64,000 nt of DNA, from the NCBI RefSeq assembly GCF_964656455.1, contig NC_135726.1, forward strand, positions 5,032,001 to 5,096,000. The letters are read 5' to 3'. Under the pieces are notes generated by a model, which saw only the letters and a list, made by a program, of their open reading frames with translations, did not search any database and was not told where the DNA came from. The translations under genes and the position numbers were made by a program. Positions 35,530 to 47,514 of this stretch are shown here, piece by piece (position 1 is the stretch's first letter; each line of letters begins with the position of its first letter). Origin of the DNA: Halichoerus grypus (lineage: Eukaryota > Chordata > Mammalia > Carnivora > Phocidae).

Positions 35530-35782
35530 CACTTAAAGGTTGAAGCATTTGGCTCTTTCTTCCTCTGCCACAGCCGCCGAAAAGGCCTTGTGCTCCACAC
35601 ACTGTGTGCTGGCAGAGCTCCTGCCAGCCTGTGGCCCTCAGCAGCTGTGTGGGGCAGAGCTCCCAGCAGACCCATGTCGGACCTGTAGCTGGGCAAGAAA
35701 GAACCCTTGGTGTGTTATGCTATGAAAATGTTGGGGCTGACTTGTTACTGCAGCAGAGCTAGTCTAGCCCTGACTAATACAC
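35530..35782 (+). mobile_element. Probable LTR 3' part (MaLR/ERVL-like)
   Basis: 'ggggctgacttgttactgcagcag' and the end 'agccctgactaatacac' are typical of MaLR-type LTR ends. The upstream border is uncertain. Confidence 0.55.
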
Positions 35783-36074
35783 CAAACTTTACACTGACAA
35801 TTGGTTAATGAGCTCTTTTGGCCAGTCCCCATTCCTTAGCTGTCCTGGAGGGAATTCCCAGGCTGCATAAAGCCCACTCTCCTAGGACCCTTGCAGAGCC
35901 ACCCTCTTGAGCAACCTCTTATGCTAGAACTGGCTGTGCCAGTGAAAGGCTGGTTGCAGCCAGTGACCCTCAAGACTTTCTGGAGTCGGTAAGAGATTCT
36001 AGGAATTCATTTCACTTTCCCCTTTGCCAGCAGTACTAGACTCTCATCCAGGAAAACATGACAATCAATGTATC
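35783..36074. other. Intronic stretch with no recognised feature
   Basis: Nothing recognised. Confidence 0.5.
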
Positions 36075-36435
36075 TAGACTTCTCTCAATTCCTTAAATAT
36101 GCCAGTAACTTCTTAAATTCACTGGTCCCTCTGCCTATAATATTTTTACCCCTTTACCTCCTTTCCTGGCTAACAATCTTCAAATCTCAAAATAAGTGCC
36201 ACTTCGTCCAGGAAGCCTTCCTCGATTCCCCCAACTTGGTGAGGAACCATTAGCTATCTATCCCATGCCACCCAAACTTGCCCTTAGCAATGCTCAGAGC
36301 ATCTGCATGCTTTGTTTAGTGTCTTCTCTGCTAAGCCATAAATTTCATGATGACAGGGGCTTCAGCTGGCTTATTTACCACTCTACTCTCCTTCCCAAAT
36401 TCTGCACCCGGAAGAGAGTAGGTGCTTACAAATTA
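36075..36435 (+). repeat. L2 LINE 3' region
   Basis: 'ttcgtccaggaagccttcctcgattccccc', 'aagccataaatttcatgatgacagggg' and 'gagagtaggtgcttac' are classic L2 landmarks. Confidence 0.87.
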
Positions 36436-38083
36436 TCCGCTGATCCATAAAAATTATCCGCCTTTACAACTAAGAGGGAGACCAATTTAGATAGCTGGCC
36501 TCTTCAATGCGAGTAAGCAAGCTCTCACATTAAAAGCCCATATCTAGAATGAGATGACTCGAGATAGCCCATAACTCATTGCACTGTAAAGAATTGTTTC
36601 CCACAATTTGCTTTCTGCAAAGTTTAGTTCCATTTTGAAAATACAAAATAAAATCAGATCCGTGGCTTCTTGATTCTGCCTCATACATTAGCTCATTGAG
36701 ATGTTGGCATTATTTTTATGGGCTAGAAATTAGTGGCATGTTCATAAAGAGAAATGCCATGAAAGCCTGGCTCCAGATCTCCAAATTATAGAGCGCACAC
36801 AATTCTGATGAATAGAGAACCCCAGAACAGAGCAACACTCTCCAGACAGGCTCAGTGTTGAATTATTTGGGCTTTTCATCCTTTAGCACTACAAAGAAAA
36901 ATTTCAAACAGAGCAAAATGCTTGGAGAAAACTTTCTACCCGCCCCTTGGAGTCAACGAATGACAGAAGCTATCCCAGGACACCCCTTTCTATTACACAC
37001 TCTTATGGCAAAGATAACAACCCCCCACATCATCTTGGATGGGGTGTTGGAAAACCAGCTTTTTTGAATAAACCACTAGGAGCCATTTTTGAATTAATTT
37101 CCTGGGTTGGAATAGACATGGAAGCAACTCAATCAATAAAAAGAATATGGCAACGAGATCCACCCACATATATCAGCTTTTCATGTCTGGTTTCTGGCAT
37201 GTCTATATCTGTATCTCTCTATACGTCTAGTTTTAATGCTGTGCAAGAGTACATGACTACATCATGAAAAGCAACTTAGTGATTTATTTTATTTCTAAAC
37301 AAAATGAATGCTTTGGTTGGCGTGTTTTTTTTTTTTTATTCCCTCGTACACTCAACAAAATATTGTGGCTCTTGGTAAAAGAATATTTTTTTCCCCTGCT
37401 TATAAAACCCTCCTTCTCATATTTTGGTAATATCTCTGTTGTGACATCTAGAAATTCTAAGTCTTTGAGAAAATCTGCATTGCTTTTTAACATTGAACAC
37501 TTTGACAGTTGGGGCAATTTTCTCGTCGCTCACCCCAGAGAATCCGAGCTGCTCTCTTTCTAGCTCGTGCATCAAGGGAAATTACAAGACAGTGCAAGTT
37601 TTCTCCGCTGATTACAGAACCCCTCTCTGATTGTGCCACTGAAAAGACCAAACACATGCAGACATTTGAAATAAGAACCAGTCCTGACTGTTTATTACAG
37701 CTTGTTAACTCTTCCTGAGTCCATAAAACGACAGTAACTCGACGTTACTGCAGAGAAGAGAGCGGTGTTTTCAGAGGCAAGTGCCGCGTAAATGAATTTT
37801 GCAGCGGTTGTTTCAAAGCTTCCGGAGCTCTAATCAAAGAGGCTCGAAGTCGCTTAGGAGAAGCCTTGAACGTAATGCAATCCAACCAGCCGGATGAGGT
37901 GTGATTCCTCATGGATAAACTCGTTAATTGCTCAGAAACGTGCCAGGACTTACCCCAAATGCTCCGCCACTGAGCCGAAGCTCGAGGGACGCCAGCAGGC
38001 TGCGTGAGCCTGGCAGGAGGCCACCCCTCCCAGCCTACTTTTCTCCAAACGGGGGTGATGAGTGCCCCGGGGCTGCCATAGCC
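36436..38083. other. 1.6-kb stretch without recognised repeats
   Basis: AT-rich to about 37700, then more balanced. No transposon recognised, only a T13 run near 37326-37338. Candidate conserved noncoding DNA and flank of the CTCF-like site. Confidence 0.45.
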
Positions 38084-38101
38084 AAGCACTAGGGGGCGCT
38101 A
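38084..38101 (+). promoter_or_regulatory. CTCF-like binding motif
   Basis: AAGCACTAGGGGGCGCTA contains ACTAGGGGGCGCT, a near-consensus CTCF core (consensus type CCASYAGRGGGCGC). It lies about 20 bp before a MIR. Sequence match only; occupancy is unknown. Confidence 0.6.
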
Positions 38102-38119
38102 GTCCACGCGCCGCAGAAG

Positions 38120-38215
38120 GTAATAATGGCACTCGCTGCAGCGGGTGGTTGTGAGGATTAAAAGTGTGTGACTACACAGAGGGGACACAGAGGAGTGCCT
38201 GTCACACAGGGCAGG
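38120..38215 (+). repeat. MIR 3' part
   Basis: 'taataatggcactcgctgcagcggg', 'ggttgtgaggattaaaagtg', 'gagtgcctgtcacac' follow the MIR tail order. Confidence 0.7.
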
Positions 38216-38225
38216 CACGATGAAC

Positions 38226-38994
38226 GTGGCTGTCCTAGTAACTGCCTCCACGCCCAGGCAGGATTCCTGGATTCCTGCACCGCACACAGGTATCTTCATC
38301 CTAAGGACAACGCTTTCAGCTTCTGGGGACAGACGTTTAGCCTCCAAGACAGTTCCCATTGGGCATAGGAGGCAAACGTGGGGCCCAAACGTTCTCTTAC
38401 CTTTTCTGCCCTGCATTTTCCTCCCCTTTGCCCACGTCTTTACTATGTGGAGCCTGGAGGAGGGCTGGCCAAAGTGTGATCTGGAAACTGAGTCACGGCA
38501 GTGTTTGTTTCTGAACCTGACAACGGAGATGTTTGCTTTGTGCCTTCTGGAGAAGTTTGCCAGGGACACACAGCTGCCGTCGATGGGTCTGTAAAGGGGT
38601 CCTGATACTTTGGAACGGTGGTCTTTCTGGTCCTCTGCCACCAGCCGTTCCATCTGGCATCCTGTGGTCAGGGTCTGAGTGCGGGGCTGTGTGGTCACGG
38701 TCATATTCAGGCCTGACCACTGATCTCTGCTCGCTGCTTCACAGCTTGGGAAAAAAGTAAATCCGAGTCAACTTACTTTGTTTTAAAATATGCTTCCTGT
38801 GGTACTAGCAGGCATTATGGGCTCAAAAGCTAATTCTTGAATTGTTTTACCGACATAATCCTGGAGTTTAAAGTGAAGTTCAACCCCAACAGATCTGTGC
38901 TTTTCTTTCTCCTTCTCTTATTTTTGTCCAATCTCTGAAATAGTTTCTGGATTTAGCTGAATTCAGGATCAGAGTTAAAACGCGCGCTGGGTCT
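38226..38994. other. Intronic stretch with no recognised feature
   Basis: A 201-codon minus frame at 38099-38704 shows no domain. No repeat recognised. Confidence 0.5.
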
Positions 38995-39175
38995 GATCAG
39001 CAGTTCTCAATGGTCGCCCGGATTGACATCACCTAGAGGGTTTGTTGAGAACAGAGTGTGGGTCCCTACCCACACAGGTTCAATTCAGGAGGTCCGGGTG
39101 GGGCTGGAGACTTTGTTTTTTTAAGAGGTTCCTAAGGGATGCGGAGGCTTCTGGTGCACACTTGGAGAACAATCT
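38995..39175 (-). mobile_element. MER5A-like hAT element
   Basis: 'cagcagttctcaatggtcgcccgg', 'gacatcacctagagggtttgttgag', 'tcaggaggtccgggtggggc' and 'gcacacttggagaacaa' read as the reverse complement of MER5A, end to end. Confidence 0.8.
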
Positions 39176-40025
39176 AGATCAATGGTATTGATCAGTGTCT
39201 CCATGAATGATCATGGGGGACATACTTCTTCCCCAAGTATTTCCTTTTTTTTTTTTTAAAGAAGTAGTTTCCAGTGCTACCAGTGAACACGGAGGGCTAA
39301 CCACATGCTGCAGCCACACACCAGGTGATCGTCCTGTGCGGTGGGTGCTGGGTGCTTTTATTCGCCCCCTTCCAGGGTGCGATAGGTTAGACAAGCTGCC
39401 CAGGTCCCCACAGCTAGGAGGTGAGAGACCCCAGGGCCTGGGTCCTTAGCTACTGCAGGCGTTGGGCTCACTTCTTAGGAAACGTTCAGACAGAAACATT
39501 AGAAACATTAGGGTTCTAGGTATCCCAGCTTAACCCCTTCCTCCTTCATTTGGGACTTTAGTCTTCATCCTGCCTCCTGTGACAGTTGAAATATTTTCTC
39601 CTTCTTCTTCTTAGTATCTCACGTTAAATTACGGGATATTTATTTATATCAGAATGTTTACTGCTCTTCAGCAAGGTAAGTATACTGAATTTGTTCATAT
39701 GGTTACATTTGCTTGATTTCGTTCACTCTGAGATCACTGCTTACCTTCTTCTGTGTGCCTGTGTGTGTGACTGTGTGCGTAAACCATCCTTTCTTTCACG
39801 AGAAAAAGGTGATAATGATGTTTCAAGTTCTTTTAAAAAAGATTCTTCCTTGGCAAAATAAAAAGTTGCTATCTTTTTGACAGTCCTCAACATTTTGAGG
39901 AAAGGGTGGGATTTTTGGTAACATTTCAAACCCTGGGCCCCACGGGCCTAGATCACTGATGATCTGAAAGTTCTGTAGCAGGTGTAGTTGGTCTCCCTTG
40001 GTTCTCTGCATTTGGCTTTTCCAAG
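39176..40025. other. Intronic stretch, possible MIR piece
   Basis: Bases 39330-39450 ('acaagctgcccaggtccccacagctaggaggtgagag') resemble MIR minus. A T-rich run lies at 39245-39257. The rest is plain. Confidence 0.45.
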
Positions 40026-40105
40026 ACACACACGCACGCACGTACACATACCCACGCACACGCACACACACACACACACACGTGTGCACACGGGCACGCA
40101 TACAC
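40026..40105. repeat. (CA)n-rich microsatellite with CG interruptions
   Basis: Alternating purine-pyrimidine tract of CA with CG, TA and CCA interruptions; a pure CA run lies at about 40062-40080. May favour Z-DNA. Confidence 0.93.
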
Positions 40106-40904
40106 TTTTTCAAGCTAATCATCTACACAGGTGGGTGGGCGAAAGCATGCCATTTGGGTTATAAAGTCTGGTTCTGTCTGTAAGTTGGTGGACAGACACC
40201 CCAAGCACATGTTGGCAACGAGACCCCAGCTTCTAGTCCTGTTCCTGGGTCTCTTCTTTTCTGTGGAAAAATTCTGGGCCGCCTCCCTTCTCTCAACATT
40301 GCCTTATTTCAAGGGTTAGCTGACAAGTTACCTCCAATTTTTTGATAACATTTTGAGAGATGGAAACTTTTGCCAAAGAAAATTATTCTCTCATTGGTGT
40401 GTTGTGTATTTTTAATATTCCATTAGACTCAGTCCACTTATCTCTATAATTTCAAATTGTACCCTATCACTTATGGGCTGCAAAAAGATTTTCACAGGCA
40501 AGTTCAGTCCAATTGTGGGATGGTGTGTTTATCAGTTTCCTCAAAATGTCATCTAAATTCATATTTCACATTCTAAGATCTGTGCTGTGTTCTCTCTCCA
40601 TCTCGTAGAGCAAAAAATTACACGCATTCAACTATCACTTCTAATATGAATAAAAAGTGTTCTTCACTTTATCTATTTGAAACCAATATCCCTGAAGAAT
40701 TTAAACATCTCACTTTTTTCTTTTATTTCTCACAAAATAGCCCCAGGAGAAACCCATCAGACACATCTGAGCCATCCATTCAGAGGGCTACGGGCGCAGT
40801 CAAGAAAGCAAATCCCATTTGTAAAACAAGGCAAAACTAAAAAAAAAAATCTATTAATGTTGAGTTAATGACAGATGCAAAGATGTGCCAAAGGCATCAT
40901 CAGG
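40106..40904. other. Intronic stretch with no recognised repeat
   Basis: AT-rich from 40320 to 40720; nothing recognised. Confidence 0.5.
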
Positions 40905-41115
40905 TTTCTGATACTCTGTCCAGGTTCTTGCCACCTGGCCACCTATCAGCTGTGTGACCCTGGACAAGTTATCTACCCTCTCTGAGCTTAGTCTCCTCAT
41001 GTGTACCGTGAAGAGGGAACAGTTCCCCAAACTCAAGGAGAGTAAGAATTCAATGGGATTTCATGGAAAGTATTTGACCCAATGCCTGGCTCACACTGAC
41101 TCTTTAATAAAAGTT
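40905..41115 (+). repeat. MIR SINE
   Basis: 'cagctgtgtgaccctggacaagttatctacc', 'ctgagcttagtctcctcatgtg', 'cccaatgcctggctcac' give a clear MIR. Confidence 0.86.
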
Positions 41116-41284
41116 AGTTCCTACTACTAGTACTACTTTTTATTGCCAAATAAGGACTCTTTGATAAATGAAGTTTGTTTCATTCCCTCTGATTTCCTAA
41201 CCTTTGTATTTATATGTTTTCTTCCCCCCTGCCAGGAACAGTCATCCTCTTCCTCGTCCCAGAAACTGTTTTCCTACTCTCTAA
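41116..41284. other. Short intronic stretch, nothing recognised
   Basis: Nothing recognised. Confidence 0.5.
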
Positions 41285-41505
41285 GTCAGAGGTCAGAGGT
41301 CCATGGGCCACATTGGGCCCACGACCTGCTTTTGTAAATAAAGTTTTATTGGAATCTGGTTGTGCTCATTTATTTATGTATTGTCCATCACTACTTCTGT
41401 GCCACAATGGCGAAGTCGAACATTTGCAACAGAGACCATATGGCCCACAAAACCTCAAATATTTACTGTGTGGCCTTTGACAGAGAAAGTTTGCCCATCA
41501 CTGCT
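41285..41505 (+). mobile_element. hAT-type DNA transposon fossil (MER58/Charlie-like)
   Basis: 'gtccatgggccacattgggcccacgacc', 'ttttgtaaataaagttttattgg', 'aaatatttactgtgtggcc' and the end 'aaagtttgcccatcactgc' are end-to-end landmarks of a nonautonomous hAT. Strand label is arbitrary. Confidence 0.8.
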
Positions 41506-42964
41506 ATAACCTCCCAGCTCAGGACATCCCACTCCTGGCCACCCTCCTCAGCCCTCTGGGAGGCAGACCCTGAGACCATGATTTGGGTGTAAATAGCTTA
41601 TCCAGGAGATGACCCCAAGAAGCACAAGGGAGGAAGGGGGAGAAGTGAGCCAGAAAATGAAAAAAGCCATGCATGGGGCAGTGATGAGCAGGTCACTGCC
41701 ATGGGCAATGGGGTTCAATCCCACAGGGAGACTGCTTACAGCAACCTCGGAGCTGTCCCACTCGGAGGGTGAGGCTGGGGTATTCGCCTCCTTCTTCTCT
41801 CTCAAAGGCTCAAGGCTGCTCCTGAGCATTAACTCCCGAGCAAACTGAGCATGGGCTCATAGTGAGACAAGGCCCCAAGAAGGCAGTTGCAGGGCTGGAG
41901 AGGCCAACAGTCCACTGGGATGGTGAGTGGTGGGGGATCTGGGCGGCCACCAGTCTAACCCAAGAGGCAGGGCCGATGGGTAATCAGGTATGAGGGGATG
42001 CACGATTTACCTCCAATTTCTCATTCCATCTCCTCCCTGCCCCCCTTTGGGACTCCGGGAAGTTGTTGAACCAGGGTCACTAGAAGGAAAATACTGCCCT
42101 GATTTCATAGATTCTACAGCTGCTAATCAAAAATTATTTTTAAATTAAGTGATGAGACTCGAGGTCAATTTTTACTTAAAAACAGAGATGTTTGGGCACA
42201 TGCCATGAGACAGGATCAGGCAACTCAGAGAGCCATGCCAACAGGCAGAGTAGTAGTAGATACGAACAGCCTAGCTCAGTTAAGCATTTCAACTGCCTTT
42301 GGAAAGGTTTTCTTGGTTCTCTAATTCCCTCCGAAAGAAGCAACCAATTATCATTATTCTACTGTTAAGAATGGGATTAGGACTATACACTAGTTAACAC
42401 TGCTTTTAAACCCTGTTAAAGGACTTGGTCTTTCTGGTCAAATATGCTTTGAAAATATCGTGGGCTTCACGCGTATTTGGCTGAAATTTCCCCAAGTTCC
42501 TATACATCCTCTTCCTTCACGCAACTGTCTTCTGAGCCGCTATTAGGAAGAACGCTTCTGAAGTACGAATACCTTGCAAACCTCCTCAAGAAGCCCAGAG
42601 TTGACAGAGGAGAGAGAGACGATAATCAAAACCTTGTTTTTCCTCGTGATACCTTCATGAATAAGATGACAAATAATTTGTGTGCCAAAAGGAAGAGGGT
42701 GCAGTAAATTCTGCCGAGGAAGGCTGAGAAGGCTGCACAGAGGGACTGTTGAAACCAGATCTGGAAGGGTAGCGGACACAAGCCTCAATGTTAAGAGGAC
42801 ACAGCATATGCGTCTAATACCGCTGCTGCCACATGACCAACCTCCCCAACCTTCCTGCACTAAAGCAATGGCGGACACTTACTACCTCACGCAGTTGCTG
42901 TGGATTAGGAATTCAGAAGCCGCTTAGCTAGATGATCCGGGTGCCATGTTGCTCCTGAGCTAGC
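41506..42964. other. 1.5-kb intronic stretch with no recognised repeat
   Basis: Nothing recognised. Confidence 0.5.
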
Positions 42965-43350
42965 CATCAAGATGTGGGTAAGGCTGTAGTTATTCAAAAG
43001 CTTATCAGGCTAGAGGGTCTGCTTCCAAGATGGCATGGTCGCAACGCTGCTGAGTCAGTGCTGGCTGCTGGAAGGTGGCTCCAGTTCTTCGCCCCAAGCC
43101 CTCTCCGTAGAGCTACTTGGGGGGTCCTCTCAACATGGCAGCTGGCATCCCCCACAGCAAGAAAGAACAAGAACAGTCTAGGCTTGGAAGGCTCACAGTG
43201 TCATTTCTGCTAGATCCTATTGGTAACACAGGTCATCCCTCTTCAACTTGGTGGGGTGGGGGGCTACATTACGGCAGGGATACCAGGAGGTGGGAATCAC
43301 TGGGGGCCATCTTGGCAGTTGGCTGCATTAATATGCAAACGTAGGAAGTG
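42965..43350 (-). mobile_element. Possible decayed LTR (MLT1-like)
   Basis: 'caacatggcagctggcatcccccacagcaag' and 'gaaggctcacagtgtc' resemble the reverse complement of an old MaLR LTR. Borders and family uncertain. Confidence 0.45.
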
Positions 43351-43934
43351 CATCATCCTTGAGGGACAGGGAAAATGCTGGTGTCATCGGAATGCAGGAT
43401 GAGTTAGGGAAATAGCGGCAGGAGACAAAATCAGAAAGCGTGGGTCCGATCCCAACTCAGCACTCCAGCCAGCCCTATAGCCTTCAGAGTGGAGGAATGA
43501 CCTCAGGCTACCTTTCATTTCTGATGGTGTGGACTGCCTTCCCTGGCCCTTGGCTACAGGATTTGCGAAACACTGTATCGCTTTAATCTAGCAGCCAGGT
43601 TTCTGTTCCTTTCCTAGAACCAACTGTTGGACTCAATCAACAGATTCGTTTGGGGGCCATAAACCCAAAGTTTAAAATTCACAATCTGATGAGTTTTTTT
43701 TTTTTTTAATTTCATTTTCTATCAATGAAGAGAATCGTTGAGAAGTGTCCCTGGGGACCCAGTATGTGGGGGCCCTGTGATGGTAGACACAGGGGAGGCA
43801 AAGACATAGAGCGGCCATCAAGAACGTCTCTGTCTAGTAAGAGGGGGCAGGCGAGTGGACCTGGCCGATGTGGGCTCTCCTGGAGGGAAGACGGGTCTAC
43901 AGCAAGGGAGGGGGGATAGGGATGCAGTTCCTCT
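43351..43934. other. Intronic stretch with no firm feature
   Basis: Faint MIR-like wording at 43440-43510; a T14 run at about 43695-43708. Confidence 0.4.
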
Positions 43935-44210
43935 AAGCCAGGGACTTACACGTTTTTGTGCCATGGATACTTTAAGTAAGTCTGATGAAGCTCGTGGACC
44001 CCTTCTCAGAATATGTTTTCAAACACATAAAATAAAATCATAGGATGGCAAAGGAAGCTAATTCTACCAACATAAAGTTATCAAAGTGGTAGGAAAACTA
44101 ACGTGTTAGTACAAGTCTTGCTTTAGCAGCTTATCCATAACCAGATCTGGTGTTCAGTCAAGTAATCAGATTCATTTCAATACGAAATTGCAGTTAATGG
44201 TTAACGAAAA
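43935..44210 (+). mobile_element. Old DNA-transposon-like repeat, family not assigned
   Basis: 'ccagggacttacacgtttttgtgccatggatac', 'gctcgtggaccccttctcagaatatg', 'aaacacataaaataaaatcataggatgg' match a common mammalian interspersed repeat that I recognise but cannot name with certainty. Confidence 0.6.
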
Positions 44211-45571
44211 TAAACTTGAAATGTTTTCTCTTCCACGTTCATGTGCCCCCACCTAGAGTCTGTCCACAGACCTCAGATGAGGACCCTGGCTCTAGGGGAA
44301 GTTATAGGAAGTTTTTTACAGAGAAGAGAGATCTTAAAGCAAGAAATTCTCACACTTTGTTTGAGGCTGATTTTTTCCTTTTTAAAGATTCCACTCTCAT
44401 GTCCCCATGGGACTTACTTGGCAGGACACTAATTGCTTGCTTGTGTGAATATATTTCCTATTTTTAAAAAACACCGCCATAAACAAATGTTATTTAAGAA
44501 AAACATTCTTTGAAGCCACGACTCTTGTCATCCTGGGAGACCAGGTAATCTCATTATCTGCTCTAACACCAGCGGCCACCAGGGCCCGAGCTCTGGGCAT
44601 CTGGAGGAGGCGCTGAGGCTGTTACCTCTCACCTGACAGCCGCAGGGCACAGCGCACGCACTACGCAGAAGGGACACGGCTCCAGGAGTGGGGTCCCATC
44701 TTGCTTGGCGGAGAACACCAAGTCCGGGTCACAAATATCTGGCTCAGCAGCAAAGGAAATTGTCAGGAAAGCCTTGACTGTCCTCCTTCGCCCATCCAGC
44801 AGCAGGGAACATTTGGCACACTGAGTGATTTCAGAAGGCATTAACCCTTTCCTGTAATAGGAAATTTGCTGTGTGCTGTGCTCAAGAAACCCCTCCAAAA
44901 TTCTTCATGCACAGTGAGCCCTCCCAAGTCTCTAATTCAATCACAAAACACTAGCAAATTTATTTGCCCATAGACTCTTGGCTCTCTTTGTCAATCAGCT
45001 TCATTGTGACCAAGCTTATGGTTTGGTCTGCAGTTTCCCGTGTCTTGTTCCTTAGTGGGTTCTAACGTGGGAAGGAAAGGCAGGACACTGTTCCTTAACC
45101 CAGCACCTCAACACTACAGCATTTATGTGAATGAAGCAAGACCTCACCTTACATCCTTGGCTTAACTGATAAGGATGTGACCATTCTCATCAACGTATAT
45201 CAAGCACGTACGATGTGCAGATGTCCACAGGATGCAAAGATCACACTCCTGTGTAGACTCTGCAAGGCTGGGTGTATGGAAGGAAGGAGAACTGGGAGGC
45301 TCTACTGTGCACTCGATGAGAGCTGATGGAAGCCACCACTTGAAGGCAACACTGGCATTTCCCTCCATGACTCTGGGGGGCTGGCTGGGTTGGAGGGCAG
45401 CCCCTTAACCTTCCAGAAAGGCCCTGGGCCATGCCTTATAAAGATATGGTTGAGGGGACTCCACCCTGGTTACAACACATCTAGGTTGTCCTCAAGTCTT
45501 GTCATTAGTTTGTTACTGGTGACAATGCCCCCTATGGGTGGAGGGCTATCTGTGTGCCACGGCTGTATACT
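44211..45571. other. 1.4-kb intronic stretch with no recognised repeat
   Basis: Nothing recognised. Confidence 0.5.
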
Positions 45572-45615
45572 TCACAAGTCATGACCTTCAATCGTCCAAA
45601 CCACGTGAAGCAGGC
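45572..45615 (-). repeat. MIR SINE, first part (split by an LTR)
   Basis: 'gaccttcaatcgtccaaaccacgtgaagcaggc' corresponds to the MIR minus stretch that normally leads into 'tcattttacagatgagg', which resumes at 46103. Confidence 0.6.
45611..45615. repeat. Left 5-bp TSD of the LTR
   Basis: CAGGC, matching CAGGT at 46103-46107 at 4 of 5 bases. Confidence 0.6.
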
Positions 45616-46102
45616 TGTATCAGTTCCTTACGGCTGCTGTAACAAATCGTACAACTTCGTGACTTGGAAATGACTTGGATTTATTACCTCACAGTTCTGG
45701 AGGTCAGAAGTCTAAGGGGGGGGTCTCACTGGTGACATCAAGGTGTTGGCAGGGTTGCCTTCCTTCTGGAGATTCTGTGGGGGTGGTGACTGGGTTTCCT
45801 GGCTTTTTCCAGTTTCTAGAAGCTGCATACATCTCTTGGATGGTGACCCCTCTCTCCATCTTCAAAGCCAGCAGCAGAGCATCTTTAAATCTCTGCCTGA
45901 CTTTGACCCTCCCGCCTCCCCCTTGTAAGGGCCCTTGGTGGTCACATCAGGCCCAAATGGAAAACCCAGAAAAATCTCCACATTTCGACATCCTTGACTT
46001 AATCACATCTGCAAAGTTCCTTTTGCCCCATAAGGTCACATATTCGCAAGGCTCTGGGGATTAGGATGAGGACACCATGGGGGTCATTATTCTGTCTACA
46101 CA
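45616..46102 (-). mobile_element. Solo LTR, MLT1-type (ERVL-MaLR)
   Basis: Begins TGTATCAG and ends CTACACA (TG...CA ends). 'ttattacctcacagttctggaggtcagaag', 'tgttggcagggttgccttcc' and 'cttaatcacatctgcaaagttcc' are the reverse complement of an MLT1C-like LTR. Splits a MIR and has a 5-bp TSD with one mismatch. A 129-codon plus-strand frame across it is chance. Confidence 0.88.
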
Positions 46103-46107
46103 CAGGT
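46103..46107. repeat. Right 5-bp TSD of the LTR
   Basis: CAGGT. Confidence 0.6.
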
Positions 46108-46260
46108 CACGTTATGAGCTCCATTTTAGAGGTGAAGAAATGGAAGCTCAGAGAAGTGAAGTAAGTTTTCCAAGGTCACACAGCTAATAGGATGCAGAAC
46201 CCAGAATCCTCCTCAGGGCTCTAGAACTCCCAGACGCATGCTCTGAGCCATTTCACCTCA
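46108..46260 (-). repeat. MIR SINE, second part
   Basis: 'ctccattttagaggtgaagaaatgg', 'aaggtcacacagctaatagg', 'cagacgcatgctctgagcc' continue the MIR minus order. Confidence 0.85.
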
Positions 46261-47514
46261 CAGCCTTGCTAATGGGAGCGCTGAGCGAAACCAAGTCAAG
46301 TTTCTCAAAGGTGTGAAGAGGCTCAGAGCAAAGAACAAAGAAATCCCTGATACAAGTTTCATAAACTCTAAGGCTGTCCTTGAGTTGTTAAGATTTTCTC
46401 CTCAATAGGGCCCCTGCTTTTCTCTCAGCAGCCTGGGGGAGCAGACGAAGCAGAAGCTTTTGGGTCAAGTCCAGTCCCCAGGCTCAGCGTGTGAGGCAGG
46501 CAAGTCACGTCAGCCCTTGGGAACACCATTAGCCTTGTGATAAAACAGGCAGTCCTGTGCATGTTATGACCCTCATTTAATGCCTGGCCAGAAAAAATGG
46601 ATGCTGTCATTGTCCACCCAGTAGCTGCCCAGAGAGAGTGCAACATACACTTCCTTGCATATATCATGAGCTAATCTAATACCAAGATTAGGTAAGAACG
46701 GAGAAGTCCCTCATTTCTTCCCCATCCCAGAAGCCTACAGAGACAGGAAAACTAGAATTAGGGCCCAAGAAGTCTTCCAGAAGAAGACTTCCAGAAAAAT
46801 AAGTCTGCAAAAACAGTTCATAAGACACAGGAGAGAAAATATCTAAAAGAATTTAATTTTGATTCCTGCTTTCAAGGTCCATAAATAGAGATGCTCTTCA
46901 TTGAATTTCAACAGTCCTTCCTACAGCTGTTCTTTGCAAAGGTCAAAAAACATTCATTTCCCATGGCTGTCTTAAAAACACAGAAGCACACACCACAATA
47001 TGTCTATTAAGCTGCCTGTTGGAGCTGGTGACGGGAGAAGTGAGCAGCCGGTCAGTGCGTGTTCTTAACGAGGAAAGCCACGACCGCGGCCGGCCGTGTC
47101 ACTTAAGGAAATGGAAATGCTTATCATTTCATGTGCGGAAGTTTTGACAAGATTTACCCTAAAAACATTCCTTCCTGACATCTGAAACGTGTTTTTTGTG
47201 ATCACTGCAATATTGGTGGAGGCCCCGGGGTCTACTACGACTCCCATTGCTTTGTCACTGATTGAGCTGGCTCACATAGAAATCAGTCTCAACTCCAAGG
47301 TGACAGTCCTGCTGCCCCTCGATCCATCATGGTGTGGCATCCTAACCTGGCCGGAATCCCCTGTCCTCAGGGTCCAAGATACAACTGCTTTTTCAAGATG
47401 ATGAACAGAATTGTATTTTCATTACCAAGACAATACATGGTCACTGTACCCAAACTAGAAAGTACAGAGAATACCAACACTAACCCACACCTGCTACTCT
47501 TCCAAGTCTATGCT
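46261..47514. other. 1.25-kb intronic stretch with no recognised repeat
   Basis: A near-perfect short duplication, 'cttccagaagaagacttccagaa', lies at about 46773-46796. Otherwise nothing recognised. Confidence 0.5.

Noticed and set aside
38099..38704. 201-codon minus-strand open frame
   Set aside because: No recognisable domain, overlapping frames on both strands, and no splice or promoter evidence. Treated as chance.
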